DNA of 64,000 bases from Termitomyces sp. T153 (Eukaryota; Basidiomycota; Agaricomycetes; Agaricales; Lyophyllaceae): positions 2,170,001-2,234,000 of the forward strand of contig JACKQL020000001.1 of the NCBI GenBank assembly GCA_018296165.2, given 5' to 3'. Position 1 is the stretch's first letter. Each line of letters opens with the position of its first letter. The translations under genes were made by a program, and so were the position numbers. Of this stretch, positions 46,706-57,653 are shown in pieces. The notes below the pieces were generated by a model, which saw nothing but the letters and a program-made list of their open reading frames with translations, was not told where the DNA came from and did not search any database.

Positions 46706-49048
46706 TCAAGCAACACTTCCATACTTGTCCTCCTTAAGCCTCCAGTCTAGCAGTTGAGCATACTCGTACAACCCCTTGACCAACAAAGCAAGGGGTTTGT
46801 TAGCATCTGCGTCCCCATCGGGGTCGATTCGAGCATCAATTCTAATCCAATTTGCAACCTTTCGAATTTCGACTGGATCTGTAAAGGCCCACCATCGTTC
46901 ATCGCCAGCTTCATTCCCTGCAACTGGAATTTTCCTACCCCAGACTGCCACGAACCACGACCACTTTGTAGGCACAGTGTCATCGACGATACGTGCTTTC
47001 CCTTTTTTACCTACTGTAGCTGATGCGATGAAGTCCAGAGCAGTTTTTCGCTCGACAACGCCTGGAGAAGGTATCCAATACACGCGTCCCGCTTTGTCAG
47101 TTCCTAAGGGTGCGAAACGCGGCGCAAATCCAGGTATGACGAGTCTTAGGGCGTTCTCGAGATCCCGGATTCGGAATTTATGGATATCCCGCTTGCTTCT
47201 GATCTGCTATTGACTCGAACGTCAGGCATATCTGCAGGATAGGATGTTTAGTGACAACCGTACCTCTCCTTGAATCTTATTGACAACCTTAAGGGCCTCC
47301 TCAGACGTCTCTTTCGAAACCTCGAACGACTTGCGTTCAGCATCCCACCGTTCGTTTTCTTCTCTTATGGCCCTCTGCACCCCGCGTATCACCTCCTTCG
47401 CTTCTTTAAAGCCGTTATCCAGCTCTTCGCGGACGATGGGAGTCGACAGAGTTGCCTCAATGAGAGCCTCAAGAACTGGGACCATTTGTGCTGTGTGTCC
47501 AATGGAGACAGTTGGACCACCATTAGACCGTGTCATGCGAGTATTGTAAATTACGACGGAAGTAGGGAGAGGTAGAGGATCAGGAAACGACAGCTGCGTA
47601 TTATCGTCGTTGACGTCTTGCAGTTTAGCAAGGATGGGCCAAATCTTATTCAAGTTGTTCCCTGTAGCGCGTATGTCGCGAACGGCAGATCTAATATGCT
47701 GCGGGAAAAAACATTAATACATAACACTAAGATCGGCGATACACAAACTTTCTGGATGTCTCCTTCTAAAGTGACCAGGATCCCTAGGAGGCCAAGTATC
47801 ACTGATCTAACACATGCTTCGCTCACCCAAGGCGCCATTTCATCGTCGTCTGGGCCGCATCCGAGATCGTCTAGCTCGGCTAGCTGGGCACGAGGGATTG
47901 ACGGCTCCATGACGGATGCAAATCGAAGAATAAATTCTCTGATTTGAAGGCGAGACTTAGCATCATGCAAATCCAGGATTGTGGGTACTTTAGTCCACTT
48001 TAGCTTGGGCAAGGACTGGGGTAACATCTGTCGTAAGGTTTGTTGCTTGGTTTTTGCCCCAACTTTCGCTTTTGTGGACATGTTGATGGCAGAAGGTTCG
48101 ACTTCCGTGACTTGGGACATCACTGCTTTCACTGTAGGATGAAAGACTTTGGAATACAGGCCCCTCGAGGGCGTACTGGTGATCAGAACCTCAACCATGC
48201 TTTTTGTCGATTTGGCAGGGCTCAAAGCAGTCAAAGTTTGTTCAGGCTTATTTGCGGATGGCTTTCTATACATAGAAAGAACAAATTACCAAGTTAATGA
48301 GTGATCGTCTTGGGTACTTGCGCTTACCCAGCAGAAGAAAGGCCTTTGAGCTTTCTGCATCTCCAGCAGCTGCACATATCGAGGCACCTCGGGCATCTGG
48401 AGATGTCACTACTTGAGAAACCCTCTGAAAATTATATTATGGTGCAACGTACTTGAAGGTGTATACTCCGCTATTATCAACAGCTTTGATTTGATCGGGG
48501 TCCTGTCCATAGTGCTTCTTCAAACATCGGTCGCAAATCTTGACATTGCATAGTTTCTCGACGCCTTTGACAGCTTTGACCCAAGTACAATGAACTGAGT
48601 CTGGAAGTGTAATCAGTCAGGCGACAGTCATGTCGAAAGACGACGTCGACATACTGGCCACATCGCGCTTTTTGGAGCACTGATGACAATAGATGAAGCC
48701 GTTGGGGAACTCAGGGCAAACATTCGCAGGCGCGTTAACCCGATGCTGAGCCGCATGTGCTGCAAGGTCTTCGCCAAGTTTTTGTTTCTTGGGATTAGCG
48801 GCTTTTGTCAACGATAGCTCGTCTTCCGGAACCTTTCGCTTTAGTACAGGAGTCTCATCAACGAGACGCGGAGCACCCCCATTGAACGGCCGGAGCGGCG
48901 TGTTCTCCTTGAGAGCAAGGCTATTGAGTCGGGGCATGACGTTTGTTTTCTGAGAAGATGGAGCAGTTGGATAGGGAGATTGGGGCACGAAGACGTAGAC
49001 GTGCTGCCTGGCTTTGCGAATGGCAGACGCGGATGTACTAGTAGCCAT
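46706..49048 (-). CDS. CDCA7-type 11-cysteine zinc-finger protein (zf-4CXXC_R1)
   Basis: Six exons: 49048-48655, 48600-48453, 48396-48328, 48265-47749, 47698-47264, 47206-46706; 2064 nt, 687 residues. The zinc finger of the monoamine-oxidase-A repressor R1/CDCA7 class is spread over exons 1-3. Its 11 cysteines lie at residues 121, 124, 136, 149, 154, 157, 182, 185, 189, 191 and 194 (YCHQCSKKRD, then CNVKICDRCLKKHYG, then KCPRCLDMCSCWRCR). An Ala/Lys-rich N-terminus contains a probable nuclear signal (NPKKQK). The long C-terminal half has a helical region, a coiled coil (about residues 450-510) and an ending with KWSWFVAVWGRK typical of the fungal members. In animals CDCA7 recruits the remodeller HELLS to maintain DNA methylation. 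Whether the fungal protein does the same is inference. Confidence 0.85.
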
Positions 49049-49267
49049 GGTTGGTCGCTCAAGGTTAAACGTTAAACAAGGAAACGTTTCAACATACAGT
49101 AATCTTCCAGCGCGTCTCTGATCACATGATCGATCGGCCATCGCTCGGCACGTGTTAGATTTGCGAAAAAGTTTCACAGCTGTCAGGACTCAGCTGAGGC
49201 CGAGCCGTTTTGACCAGTCGTCTCCTTATCCCTACCTTTTCTCTCTTTCTTTTTTGGACTATTCTGT
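49049..49267. promoter_or_regulatory. divergent intergenic region between the CDCA7-type gene and TIM17
   Basis: 219 bp between divergent start codons, with a pyrimidine-rich tract (about 49226-49256) just upstream of the TIM17 ATG, a common feature of fungal transcription starts. Confidence 0.5.
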
Positions 49268-49988
49268 ATGGCTCACGCAGATCATACAAGAGATCCATGG
49301 TGGACTCCTTCGTTCTTCCTTTGCCGCTCAACTTCTAATCCCTTCTTTCCAGCCCATGGGTTATTCTTAGTGACTTTGGCGGAGCATTCTCTATGGGTGC
49401 GGTTGGAGGTGGTATTTGGTATGGTATTAAGGGTGCCAGAAACTCCCCGAGGGTGAGTAAAGATGTTGGTTGTATCAGGTGTTTGCGCCGGCAATAACAT
49501 GTGATGCAGGGAGAACGCTTTGTTGGCGCAATCTCGTCCATAAAAGCCCGAGCACCTGTGACTGGTGGAAATTTTGGAGTATGGGGTGGTATGTTTTCGA
49601 CATTCGACTGTGCCGTGAAAGGCTGGCGGCAAAAGGAGGATGCGTGGAACGCCATCATCTCAGGGTTCATGACAGGCGGCTGTCTTGCTGCAAGAAGTAA
49701 GTATTGGAGCTGTCTTGGAGCGTTTGTGTCATTATTCCGATGCTTTATCTGCGCAGGTGGGCCCAAATCTGCCCTAGGGTCGGCCATTGCCTGCGGAATA
49801 CTTCTCGGTGTGTTTGAGGGTGTTGGTGTACTTCTTTCTCGGGTATTCAGCGAAGGACAGAGACCACAATTGGCACCCTGTGAGCATCCATGCGTTGTAT
49901 AATGATGGTGTTGATACTTATGCAGTCTGCAGTGCCTCAGGCAATGACACCGCCGACACCCACCTCATCGATTCCCGGATTGCAGTAG
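49268..49988 (+). CDS. TIM17: TIM17, inner-membrane subunit of the TIM23 mitochondrial translocase
   Basis: Five exons: 49268-49299, 49353-49452, 49510-49696, 49757-49879, 49933-49988; 498 nt, 165 residues, the usual size. Tim17 sits in the mitochondrial inner membrane with Tim23 and forms the presequence import path. The N-terminus [16 protein letters not shown] is preserved only if the 53-bp first intron is removed; it restores a Cys codon split by the intron. Further hallmarks are [52 protein letters not shown], and the third and fourth membrane segments. The C-terminus is a short proline/threonine-rich tail. For the last intron, an acceptor eight bases upstream would give a different tail; the chosen one gives the Pro-rich ending usual in the family. 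Confidence 0.95.
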
Positions 49989-50151
49989 ATTTGCATACCT
50001 TGTATATATCTCATCTGTTCTACATATTATTGACTCCTCATTAATGACGATGATAAATGCGCCACTTTGTGATCCTGACATAGGGTGACGTCACTTTTCA
50101 ACTACTATAAGACCCTCCCCTGCTGCTCTCGACTTTGAGACCAATCTCACC

Positions 50152-51029
50152 ATGTCCTCCGCAGAACTTGACCCGTATACCGCTAATGCAGAGAACAACG
50201 CACACACTCATCAGGAGAAGATTCAAGGTATTAAATCTGAACCCTCTGATTTCCCTGCAACTGATCTCTAGTCAGGGCTTCATGAAATCATCAAAAGTGC
50301 TAAGGTGGGCATGCTTACGACGCGGTCCGCCGATGGAAGTCTTCATTCGCGAGCAATGACCCCAGCTTCTCGTACGACGTCAATCTCTTCTTCTTTATTC
50401 TCCTCACCCTGTTGCATTCAACAGCACATAGTGACACCCAGTTGAACATTGTGTTTTTGGCTAACAACGTCTCGCACAAATTTGACGAAATTGAGAATGA
50501 CGCACATGTGAATGTTTCATTCCTTAGCAACGACACAACTGCTTGGGCATCGTGAGTCCGTCGGTCCTCAATCTAGGAATCCTGTCCAAACGTCTTTAGC
50601 TTTTCTGGAAGGGCGAGGATCTCGAGAGATAGAGATGTCATAAGGAAATACTGGTCTTCATAGTGTGTACTCTCCAGGTGTCATCACGGATGTGTCGTTG
50701 AACTGAACCCACCATAGCGTCTCGGCTTACTTTGGCGATCTCAAAGATGGTGTTCACAAAGGCGACGAAACAGACCCACGCATTTCCGTAATCGAAGTGT
50801 TACCTGACGAGATCAGGTATTGGATGCCAACTAAAGGGGCCATCGGACGGGCCATCGAAGCTGGTATGGGTGCCCTAACTGGAAAAGTATCAACACCTGG
50901 AGAAATCAGGACACTCAACAGTGCCGAGGTACGAGTGATAAATTCTGTTTGGTCATTCGGATGTAGATCACTCACGGACGCACTATGTACTAGATCAAAC
51001 TGGTGCAAGACCCGCATTCCAAAGTGTGA
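50152..51029 (+). CDS. BLI-3-like flavin split-barrel protein (general stress protein 26 / PNPOx-like)
   Basis: Six exons: 50152-50227, 50276-50371, 50425-50551, 50600-50662, 50718-50928, 50994-51029; 609 nt, 202 residues. The fold is the FMN-binding split barrel of the pyridoxamine-5'-phosphate-oxidase superfamily, general stress protein 26 branch. Blocks seen are GLHEIIKSAKVGMLTTRSADGSLHSRAM, DTQLNIVFLANNVSHKFDEI, NVSFLSNDTTAWASFSGRA and YVSAYFGDLKDGVHKGD. The fungal relative BLI-3 of Neurospora is light-induced. The true reaction is not known. It follows TIM17 in the same direction with 163 bp between; its 5' region has a short CT-rich leader. The last exon is only 36 nt and codes for the end IKLVQDPHSKV. 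Confidence 0.9.
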
Positions 51030-51335
51030 ACGGTGTCTGGAGAATTCTTATATTGTACGATACTTTATGGTATTATCAAGTTATTGTTTGAAAATGTCCA
51101 TGCATGTCCAAGAATGAATTCAATCCTCACAATGCAAGAACTTTAGTAAGTACCGACAAGGTGAAAATGGCTTTTTGCCTGTTTTCACCCCCCTAAGTAT
51201 ACGCGCTCACAATGTATTCCTGACATGTAATGAGAACTGAATGAGAAAAAAAGGTAGAAAAAAAATCTGAGTAAGCGATGTTGAATTATGAGGAGAATAT
51301 ACTATACAGCCCTTGACTGCAAGTAGAATTAGTCT
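51030..51335. other. convergent intergenic region
   Basis: 306 bp between the stop codons of the BLI-3-like gene and RAD9. A-rich tracts near 51245-51270 may hold 3'-end signals for one or both genes. Nothing else is seen. Confidence 0.5.
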
Positions 51336-53100
51336 TTAATCATCGAAAAGAGCTTGGAACGTCTAAGAAGACTGTTAGTCCGATAGGCGGTAAAATGATC
51401 GCATTCACCTTTGCGTCTTCTGAATTTTGGGTCGGAGGTATTTCTGCTGCATCACATTCCAGCTCAAAACTTTCTGACCGCTGTCTGTCATCATTGCTTT
51501 CTGGCCGCTTTGGATCTTGCGAAGCGAAATCAAATACGACTTCCTCGCCTTCGCCATCCAACATTTCCGCCAACTCATTCGCGTCCATAGCCTCGATCCC
51601 CAAGCCTGTGGCGCAAAGGACTTCCTTATCGACAGCAGAAAGCTGGGATGGTGATGGGAGGAACAATGGTTCTCTAGGCATCTCCGATTGAGCAAAGGGT
51701 TGAGAGGCCATGACGCCACTAGTCATGTCTTGTGATAGTGCATTGAGCGCGTTACTGGGAACTACTCGGGGTGTTGGCGGTGCATGACCAGCCGAGCAAC
51801 GAAAAGAGGGAGGCACTGAGGGTGCACGTGGATCGACCCGATGCACTGCCTTCAGTGGTTTCTTATTCTTTAGGTTCAAAGGGGTTTCTTCACGCTCGCG
51901 TTTCTTGACGTTTGGAGCAACATAATTCTGGCTGGGGGTCGCTGTAGATGCTCCATGAACCTGACTGGTGGAAATAACGAAAAGACTGTCTGAATTATCC
52001 CCTTCAATGTCCATGAAAAGCGGAGCCGCTGGGTCGGTGAAGCGAAGATCGATAGCTAACGACATTGAATCTGCATATGCGATTGTCGCCTGTGGAGACT
52101 GGTCAAACGAGAAGATATGCCTCTCAGACTGATAACATACATTGAATTCACGCAGATGAAATGCGATGGTAGTTGGTGCGAAAATATTATACACGTCGAA
52201 CTCTTCGGCACTAATGATGAGCTCAGTGGCAAGTTGAGCTCGACCTAAGTAACTCATCGATTAACAATTGTCGATAAGAAAAATTCTCCTCGCGCCTTTA
52301 GTGTCAATGGATGACTCCAGACTTCGGAGCTCTACATCAACATCACCAAAGCTCCAGATGAGTTGTGGGTCCGATTTGACCCCTCGAGCCAAAGGAAAAT
52401 GTTCAATCATGTCCTTCAAAGCCTTTGGACCTATGGTCAAATTGGACTCGTTCATTGCCTCGGCGATGCCAGGGGCCATGAGCGATGCAGGAGTGAGGAG
52501 AATCAGACGATGCGTCTTGATTACACCTGGCTGTTTTCAGTTTCTTAATAACCTGAGAAAAGTACAATAAACCAGACAGACCATGTTGACAATGAAGTCG
52601 TACAATCAATCTCGTTCCAACTTCATTCTGATTGTCTTCAAGTATCCTACCCTCCGCTTGGAATAGATTGACAATCGACATTTCACAACGCTCGACCGAT
52701 TTTTCAACGGTACGGTGCCTCAGGATCGATAGCAGTGACTAATTAAATGTAAGTAGAAGTAATCAAATAGCCATATAAACCACCCTAGTCAACAACTGCC
52801 CAGTTATGCCCATGGCCTGCTCGAATTCATTTGCTCGATCACCCGTTGCGTTCAGGCCATATCTGGAGAAAAAGGATTTCTCGTACTTGAAGCGGCAGTA
52901 AGCCGACTTGGAAGAGTTTGTGCCAGAGAGGGACAACGAGTCTGGCGTTGCGTACATGGAGAGTTCGTCGCCGTATTTTGACAGACATGTAAGAGCCTTG
53001 GTAAAAGCTACTCGAATAAGTGACATCATTAAAGAGTTTCAGGCTAAGAATTACGCTTCAGAGCGCTAGCATCCAACGTCAAGTACATCGTCGTCGGCAT
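51336..53100 (-). CDS. RAD9: RAD9, subunit of the 9-1-1 checkpoint clamp
   Basis: Six exons: 53100-53055, 53007-52784, 52738-52582, 52526-52296, 52244-51409, 51362-51336; 1521 nt, 506 residues. The protein is the Rad9 member of the PCNA-like Rad9-Hus1-Rad1 ring that signals DNA damage. Conserved blocks are LDASALKPFTKALTCLSKYG, NSSKSAYCRFKYEKSFF, SLLSILRHRTVEKSVERCE, LIVRLHCQHGVIKTHRL and the RAQLATELIISAEEFDVYN block. A long Ser/Pro/Glu-rich tail follows and ends in the acidic/hydrophobic TFQALFDD. The tail is the usual phosphorylation region. Four introns are GT-AG; the fourth (52295-52245) appears to start with GC. A second in-frame ATG, four codons downstream, is an alternative start. Confidence 0.92.
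52245..52295 (-). other. probable GC-AG intron in RAD9
   Basis: Joining 52296 to 52244 restores the conserved DTKGRAQLATEL block in frame. The segment reads GCGCGAGG at its 5' end and ACTTAG at its 3' end on the minus strand, and no GT donor in this stretch gives both an open frame and a normal intron length. Confidence 0.65.
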
Positions 53101-53740
53101 AACAGTCAAGAAAGCAAAGAGAGATGTCGATGAATTACTTGAACTATGGTTTCAAGTTGTCACCCTTCGTGACCATGCGTTATTTATGGAAGATTGTTTT
53201 GGATCGACTAACACTGATGCAACAAAGACAGTACTGTCGTGTGTCGGGAGATGCAATTTTTGGCCAATTTTTTTTTGTAGCTCTGTCCCCTGGGTACATA
53301 GCCTTCAAACCTCTGGGAAATCTGAATTTACTTATGATCTACTAGGTAGTGATTTTTTTTAGGGAAAATTATACCATGTGAGAGACGAGCTACAGTCCGT
53401 GCCTTCGGCACCGGCCTGTCTGTAACGGCGCATGATCCTTATGCCTTGAATAAGGCGTCATTCCCGTTCTCTTCCGTTTACCCGGAAAACTTCATCTTAC
53501 TACTAGTCCCTTACGTACAGTACACCTACCATATATAGATGTTCTTCTTGTATCGCAGGTCTTTAGTTCTTTCAATATCAGGACTTACAACTGTTCGCTC
53601 CTGGAAAAGACTCTCAATCATTGTCTCTTGCGACGTTACCGTTAACCACACGCTACCGTCACATATTTTGAACAGGAAAACCTCCTAACCTTCTTATCTT
53701 ACTCTCGTCGACTGGACGTCGCTGGCCTGATCAACCGGCA
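53101..53740. other. RAD9 upstream region and LTR-like promoter sequence
   Basis: 53101-53345 is the region 5' of RAD9; an antisense open stretch runs through it without recognisable homology. From about 53400 the sequence looks like an LTR: CTGTCTGTAACGG, then a CATATATAG box near 53529, then CT-rich transcription-start-like sequence up to 53730. Its ends could not be fixed. It could be the 5' LTR of the Ty3 element whose gag starts at 54340. Confidence 0.35.
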
Positions 53741-54266
53741 TTAATTCGGTCGCACGGTTCGCCAGGCGGGAGTTACTTGAAGTGATACTTGACTGGTTTT
53801 CCGAGTTCTCAGTGTAGCGCGGGGTTTGCGTGAGAAAAAGACAATTTTTTCTGAGTCCGAGAAGTTCTCGAGTTGACCCCTTGAGAGAGGGGACGAAACT
53901 CAAGCTAACTACGAGGGACTATGTAAGTTTGAGTAGTAGTAACAATAAGATGTAGAGTGGAATAAAGTGAAGCAGGGATGGTGGGTGGGGATGCGAACGA
54001 TACGATCTACGTAAAGATCTCGAGTCTAATCGGTGAATCTGCGAGCGCAGTGTGAGACGACGAGTCTCACTGGCTGCGCTCGCGGGTTAATAAGTAAGTG
54101 GAGACAATGGGGAGTACAAAGCGAGTGGCCAGAGGCCAAAGAGGTGAAAGGGATAAAGAGATGAATGAGATAAGAGATAGAAAGATGAAAAGATAAGGTA
54201 GGTCGGTAAGTGGCTAATTGCCCGAATTAACCCTGGGCAACTACCACCTCACCCTTGCCCAATCCA
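53741..54266 (+). repeat. 526-bp repeat unit X, copy 1
   Basis: The boundaries are taken from similarity to 56037-56564: both start TTAATTCG and end CCCAATCCA. It contains TGCGAGCGCAGTGTGAGAC (54040-54058) facing an inverted partner at 54064-54083, able to form an imperfect hairpin with 7- and 10-bp arms. It lies 73 bp before a Ty3 gag start, which would suit an LTR. The near-identical unit in the tyrosine-recombinase element argues instead for a terminal repeat of that class. Confidence 0.6.
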
Positions 54267-54339
54267 CCACCATTCAACCGGCACCACCATTCAACCGGTA
54301 CCACCATTCTCGTGAGTAATTCCCCTAAAACTCACATCT

Positions 54340-55980
54340 ATGGCATATAGAACCCGTCTCCGCTCGGCGATGGCGGCTCAAGCTGCAGCTGAGTCTATCC
54401 CTGAGATAGGCCTGGAACTTAGCTTGCCGCAGGAGGTGTCTTCAGACCTTACTGGGATGAGCGATTCCACGGGATTATCGTATCCCACCGCCGTGAGCTT
54501 TCAAGCCCGCCGCCATATCAGCGGTTGCCCCGGATTCTGCGAAGAACTGGGATGCCCATTCCACGAAAGGGAATGGAAGCGCCCTCGCTAGAGACTCGGG
54601 ACAGTCTCGCGTTGAGGCAATTGCTGCTGAAGACTCGGAGTCTCGCAACAAGGACCCTGGTATTGACGAATATCGAGAGCCAATCATACCTACCACAGTA
54701 GATGTCAATCCTGTATTCGGTAGTCACATATCTATTTCGGCGGAATCTACACCTCTGTCCTCCCGGAAGAAGTCCACTCCCACTGTTGAGAACGTCACCA
54801 ACAAAAATCCAGGGGAGCATAGAGACACTTACCCTCGAAAAGAGCAGAGCCATGAGCACAGCTCCCCAGTCTGACCCGAAAAAAGAGTGCGATCGTTTCG
54901 ATCGCCGAGCTAAGATTGTCCGTCAGGATCATACGAATGAGAATTATTTTCTGGACAAGGAAAACTCGGGCTCCGAAGTCGAGCTGCCCGGGAAGGGCAA
55001 TCGATCCCCGCAACTGGGGATCGCTCGATGTCCCAGAGGTAGAATTAGACCCCACAATTCAGCAACGATTGTTGGAAGGGGCCAATGCTGACATGGTGGA
55101 CGTTCCAATTGGTGGTAGCAGTCGACAGCCTGGCAATGTCGGCTGCTGAGCTAGACAGTGATATCGAGGTCAAGCAGGAACTCCCATCACGTGAGGAGCT
55201 GAAGCAGTATATTCAAGATAAGCATAGACTGGCCAAGGAGTTAGCAAGGCTCAAACAGAATCAGAAGACCACTCACAATAAGAAAGAGCGCACTGGCTCA
55301 GTGCCCGTCTGTGATAAGCTGTCGAGCCTCATTGGCCAGGTAACTGAAAGCAAAGCGAAGATACGGCCTGCAAAAAGAGACAGTAACAGCTTACCACAAA
55401 CTAAGGATGTCATGAAACCTTTTGCACAAGTCACTAATAAATATGCGTTGGGGAAGGCATTCCGGCGCTTGAGAAATGCAGACGGCGGTGAGCCCTCGGA
55501 CAGCTCTGAGTTTTCTGCATCGAGCTCAGAGTCTGGGTCGGAACCCACTTCCACAAATACGGACTTCAAAGCAAGTGACTCGGACAATGCCAGTGAGACC
55601 TCTGAAAACACTCGTAGTTACTCCAGCAGGAGCTCGACTGGATCTTCCCAGGGCCATCACCGCTATCGCAGTCGGGCTTGCGGCAAAAGTAAGAAAGCCA
55701 AGAGGTCCAAGAAGTCTAAGTCCCGTCATTGCAGTGAGAAGCGCCGGACACTAATCAAGCCTACACTACCTGAAAAGTATGGTGGTCAGGCTGAATATCG
55801 AGCCTTCCAAAAGTTCCTTACACATGGGACAGCATACGTGAAGTATGTTTACGTTGAGAAGCGACGGCAGGTCATGGTCCTATCGGAATTCCTCACGGGA
55901 CAGACCTATACGTTTTATACTAGACACGTGTCGTTAGCGCCACACAAATAGACATTGAAGAAATTCTTTACCAGGCGGTA
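54340..55980 (+). pseudogene. Ty3 gag remnant (element C)
   Basis: It starts with MAYRTRLRSAMAAQAAAE at 54340. A one-base slip near 54503 and further slips near 54860 and 55080 are needed to follow the protein. The last part (55085-55951) is a single frame: charged, with a long Ser-rich stretch (about 55495-55660), a basic Arg/Lys block (about 55670-55740), and then the Ty3-type capsid segment LPEKYGGQAEYRAFQKFL and GQTYTFYTRHVS. It stops at TAG 55949 where a Trp (TGG) is usual, and similarity is lost by about 56000. No protease or polymerase follows. CG content is normal, so it is younger than remnants A and B. Confidence 0.75.
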
Positions 55981-56036
55981 CAGTCAATATCATATATTAG
56001 AACCTTGTAACTACAAGGCAGGCTTGATATATTACA

Positions 56037-56185
56037 TTAATTCGAGGCGAGGCTTGAAGTCGATTGAGTAAGAAGTTTTCTTAGGTATTTTCGTGAGTGA
56101 TGCATGAGAAATGTTGATATTTCTGAGTCCAGGATGTTCTCGAGTCGGCCCCCCCGCTGGTGAGGAGGAATAGCCGAACTCAAGC
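56037..56185 (-). repeat. split direct repeat B2
   Basis: 149 bp; matches B1 (56565-56712) from TTAATTC to ACTCAAGC. It keeps its CG sites where B1 has TG or CA at several. Confidence 0.75.
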
Positions 56186-56266
56186 TAACTACGAGGGACT
56201 AATAGATGGACGAGTAGTAGTAATTAAGTAAGTAGAATGAATGAATATGCATAGGGATGGTGGGTG

Positions 56267-56564
56267 GGGATAAAACGCGTGACGCAATGAGATCGGCGAG
56301 TGGGCGCTGCGAGCGCAGTGTGAGACGACGTGATGGGTTGAAAGTGATACGTACCTGCGAGCGCAGTGTGAGACGACAATGACATTGTACGCGGCGCTCG
56401 CAGTCAAATAAGCTTGAGACAATGGTGTGATAAGAGAATGGGTTAATAAAGGGATATAGGAACAAGGGGAAGTGATAGTGGCCAGTGGCCAGTGGGACAG
56501 TGGTGGTGATCTAACCTTAGCCCAAATTAATCCTGGGCAACCCCCCTCTCACTTGCCCAATCCA
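56267..56564 (-). repeat. split direct repeat A2
   Basis: 298 bp; matches A1 (60478-60773) from GATAAAA to CCCAATCCA. It contains the TGCGAGCGCAGTGTGAGACG motif twice (about 56309 and 56354) and an inverted partial copy near 56392. Confidence 0.75.
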
Positions 56565-56712
56565 TTAATTCAAGGCAAAGCTTGCAGTCAATTGAGTAAG
56601 AAGTTTCTTAGGTATTTTCGCGAGTGATGCATGAGAAATGTTGATATTTCTGAGTCCAGGATGTTCTTGAGTTGGCCCCCCCGCTGGTGAGGAGGGATAG
56701 CTGAACTCAAGC
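56565..56712 (-). repeat. split direct repeat B1
   Basis: 148 bp, directly adjacent to A2. The stop codon of the recombinase ORF (56707-56709) lies within its inner edge. Confidence 0.75.
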
Positions 56713-57653
56713 CATTACTGTGTAGTCCTGGAGGGCCAGAGGCTTGAAAGGGGCAGTGTGAGTGAAGGCCATATGGAGGAGAGAGGAGAGATGCAGGATT
56801 TGATTTATGTTGTTTTCTATGTAGAGCTTGTATGAGTTGCTATGCCATCTGCCGAGGAGTTGTATTTCATAGTCTGAATAGCCTGCCACAGCTGCAGTGG
56901 AAGTGGCCCTGCAACAAAAGCTGTGCCCAGCATAGGTGTCCAGCTGGAAACCTGCCAATGCAAGGGCACTCCGGATGACCTTGATAAAGTAGCTGTAAGA
57001 AAGTGCCTGTCCATCAGGCTGCTCAAATAGCGGGGCACTTGCATCGCAAGGGTATTTGATGAACATGGCCTTGATCCAGCAATGGGGCATGTGGGACGTC
57101 CAGGGGCAGTGGCCACTGTGATTGTAACATCTTTTTGGAATGGGTCGGTCTTGGAGGCAGGGAGGGTGAGCCAAGCATGTGTGGCATTGGCAAAGTCGGG
57201 TAGGAACTGAACAGACCCTCACGAGAGGTTGAGGGAAGCTGAGTGCTTACCCCCCTTTCTGACTGTAAATTTGCCGCTGCAAAGGAGTGTGGAATACGCG
57301 AGGCAGCAGGTGGCATAGATTGTTGTGTTGCCCAAAGTGGAGCCTGGTTTGAGTTGAGCCAGGAGGCTGGTGAGGATGAGTAAGGTGAGTGGCTGGACAG
57401 GCCTTTGGTCATGCTTGCTGTGGTAGTGCTTGATGCTGCAAATGAGGTGCTGCACAAGAGGGGACTTGATGGACAAGAAGGAGAGACCTGTGTCAATGTG
57501 GAGGGAGTGTACTGCTGAGAGATAGGCTTTGATTGTCTTGGGCTGCACCCTGCCACTGAGGTGGGTGACCCAAGACAAGATGGTGGGCTCAGACCCTGGC
57601 AGGATTGATCCATTGGCATTGTAGAGGCTTGTACATAGAGGATGAATTGGCAT
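56707..57653 (-). pseudogene. tyrosine recombinase of the Ngaro-like element
   Basis: The recombinase would integrate a circular DNA intermediate. The N-terminal core-binding part has TIKAYLSAVHSLHIDTG (about 57546-57496). The catalytic part has LLCSGKF where the first catalytic arginine (LLRSGEF) is expected, and GHSFCCRATS where the H-x-x-R motif normally has Arg. The nucleophile region RWHSNSYKLYIE is present. Both Arg-to-Cys changes are what CGC to TGC deamination would give. A frame change near 57220 separates the two halves. Confidence 0.8.

Noticed and set aside
53108..53345. Open stretch antisense and upstream of RAD9
   Set aside because: No start codon context, no family likeness, and it ends in the LTR-like sequence.
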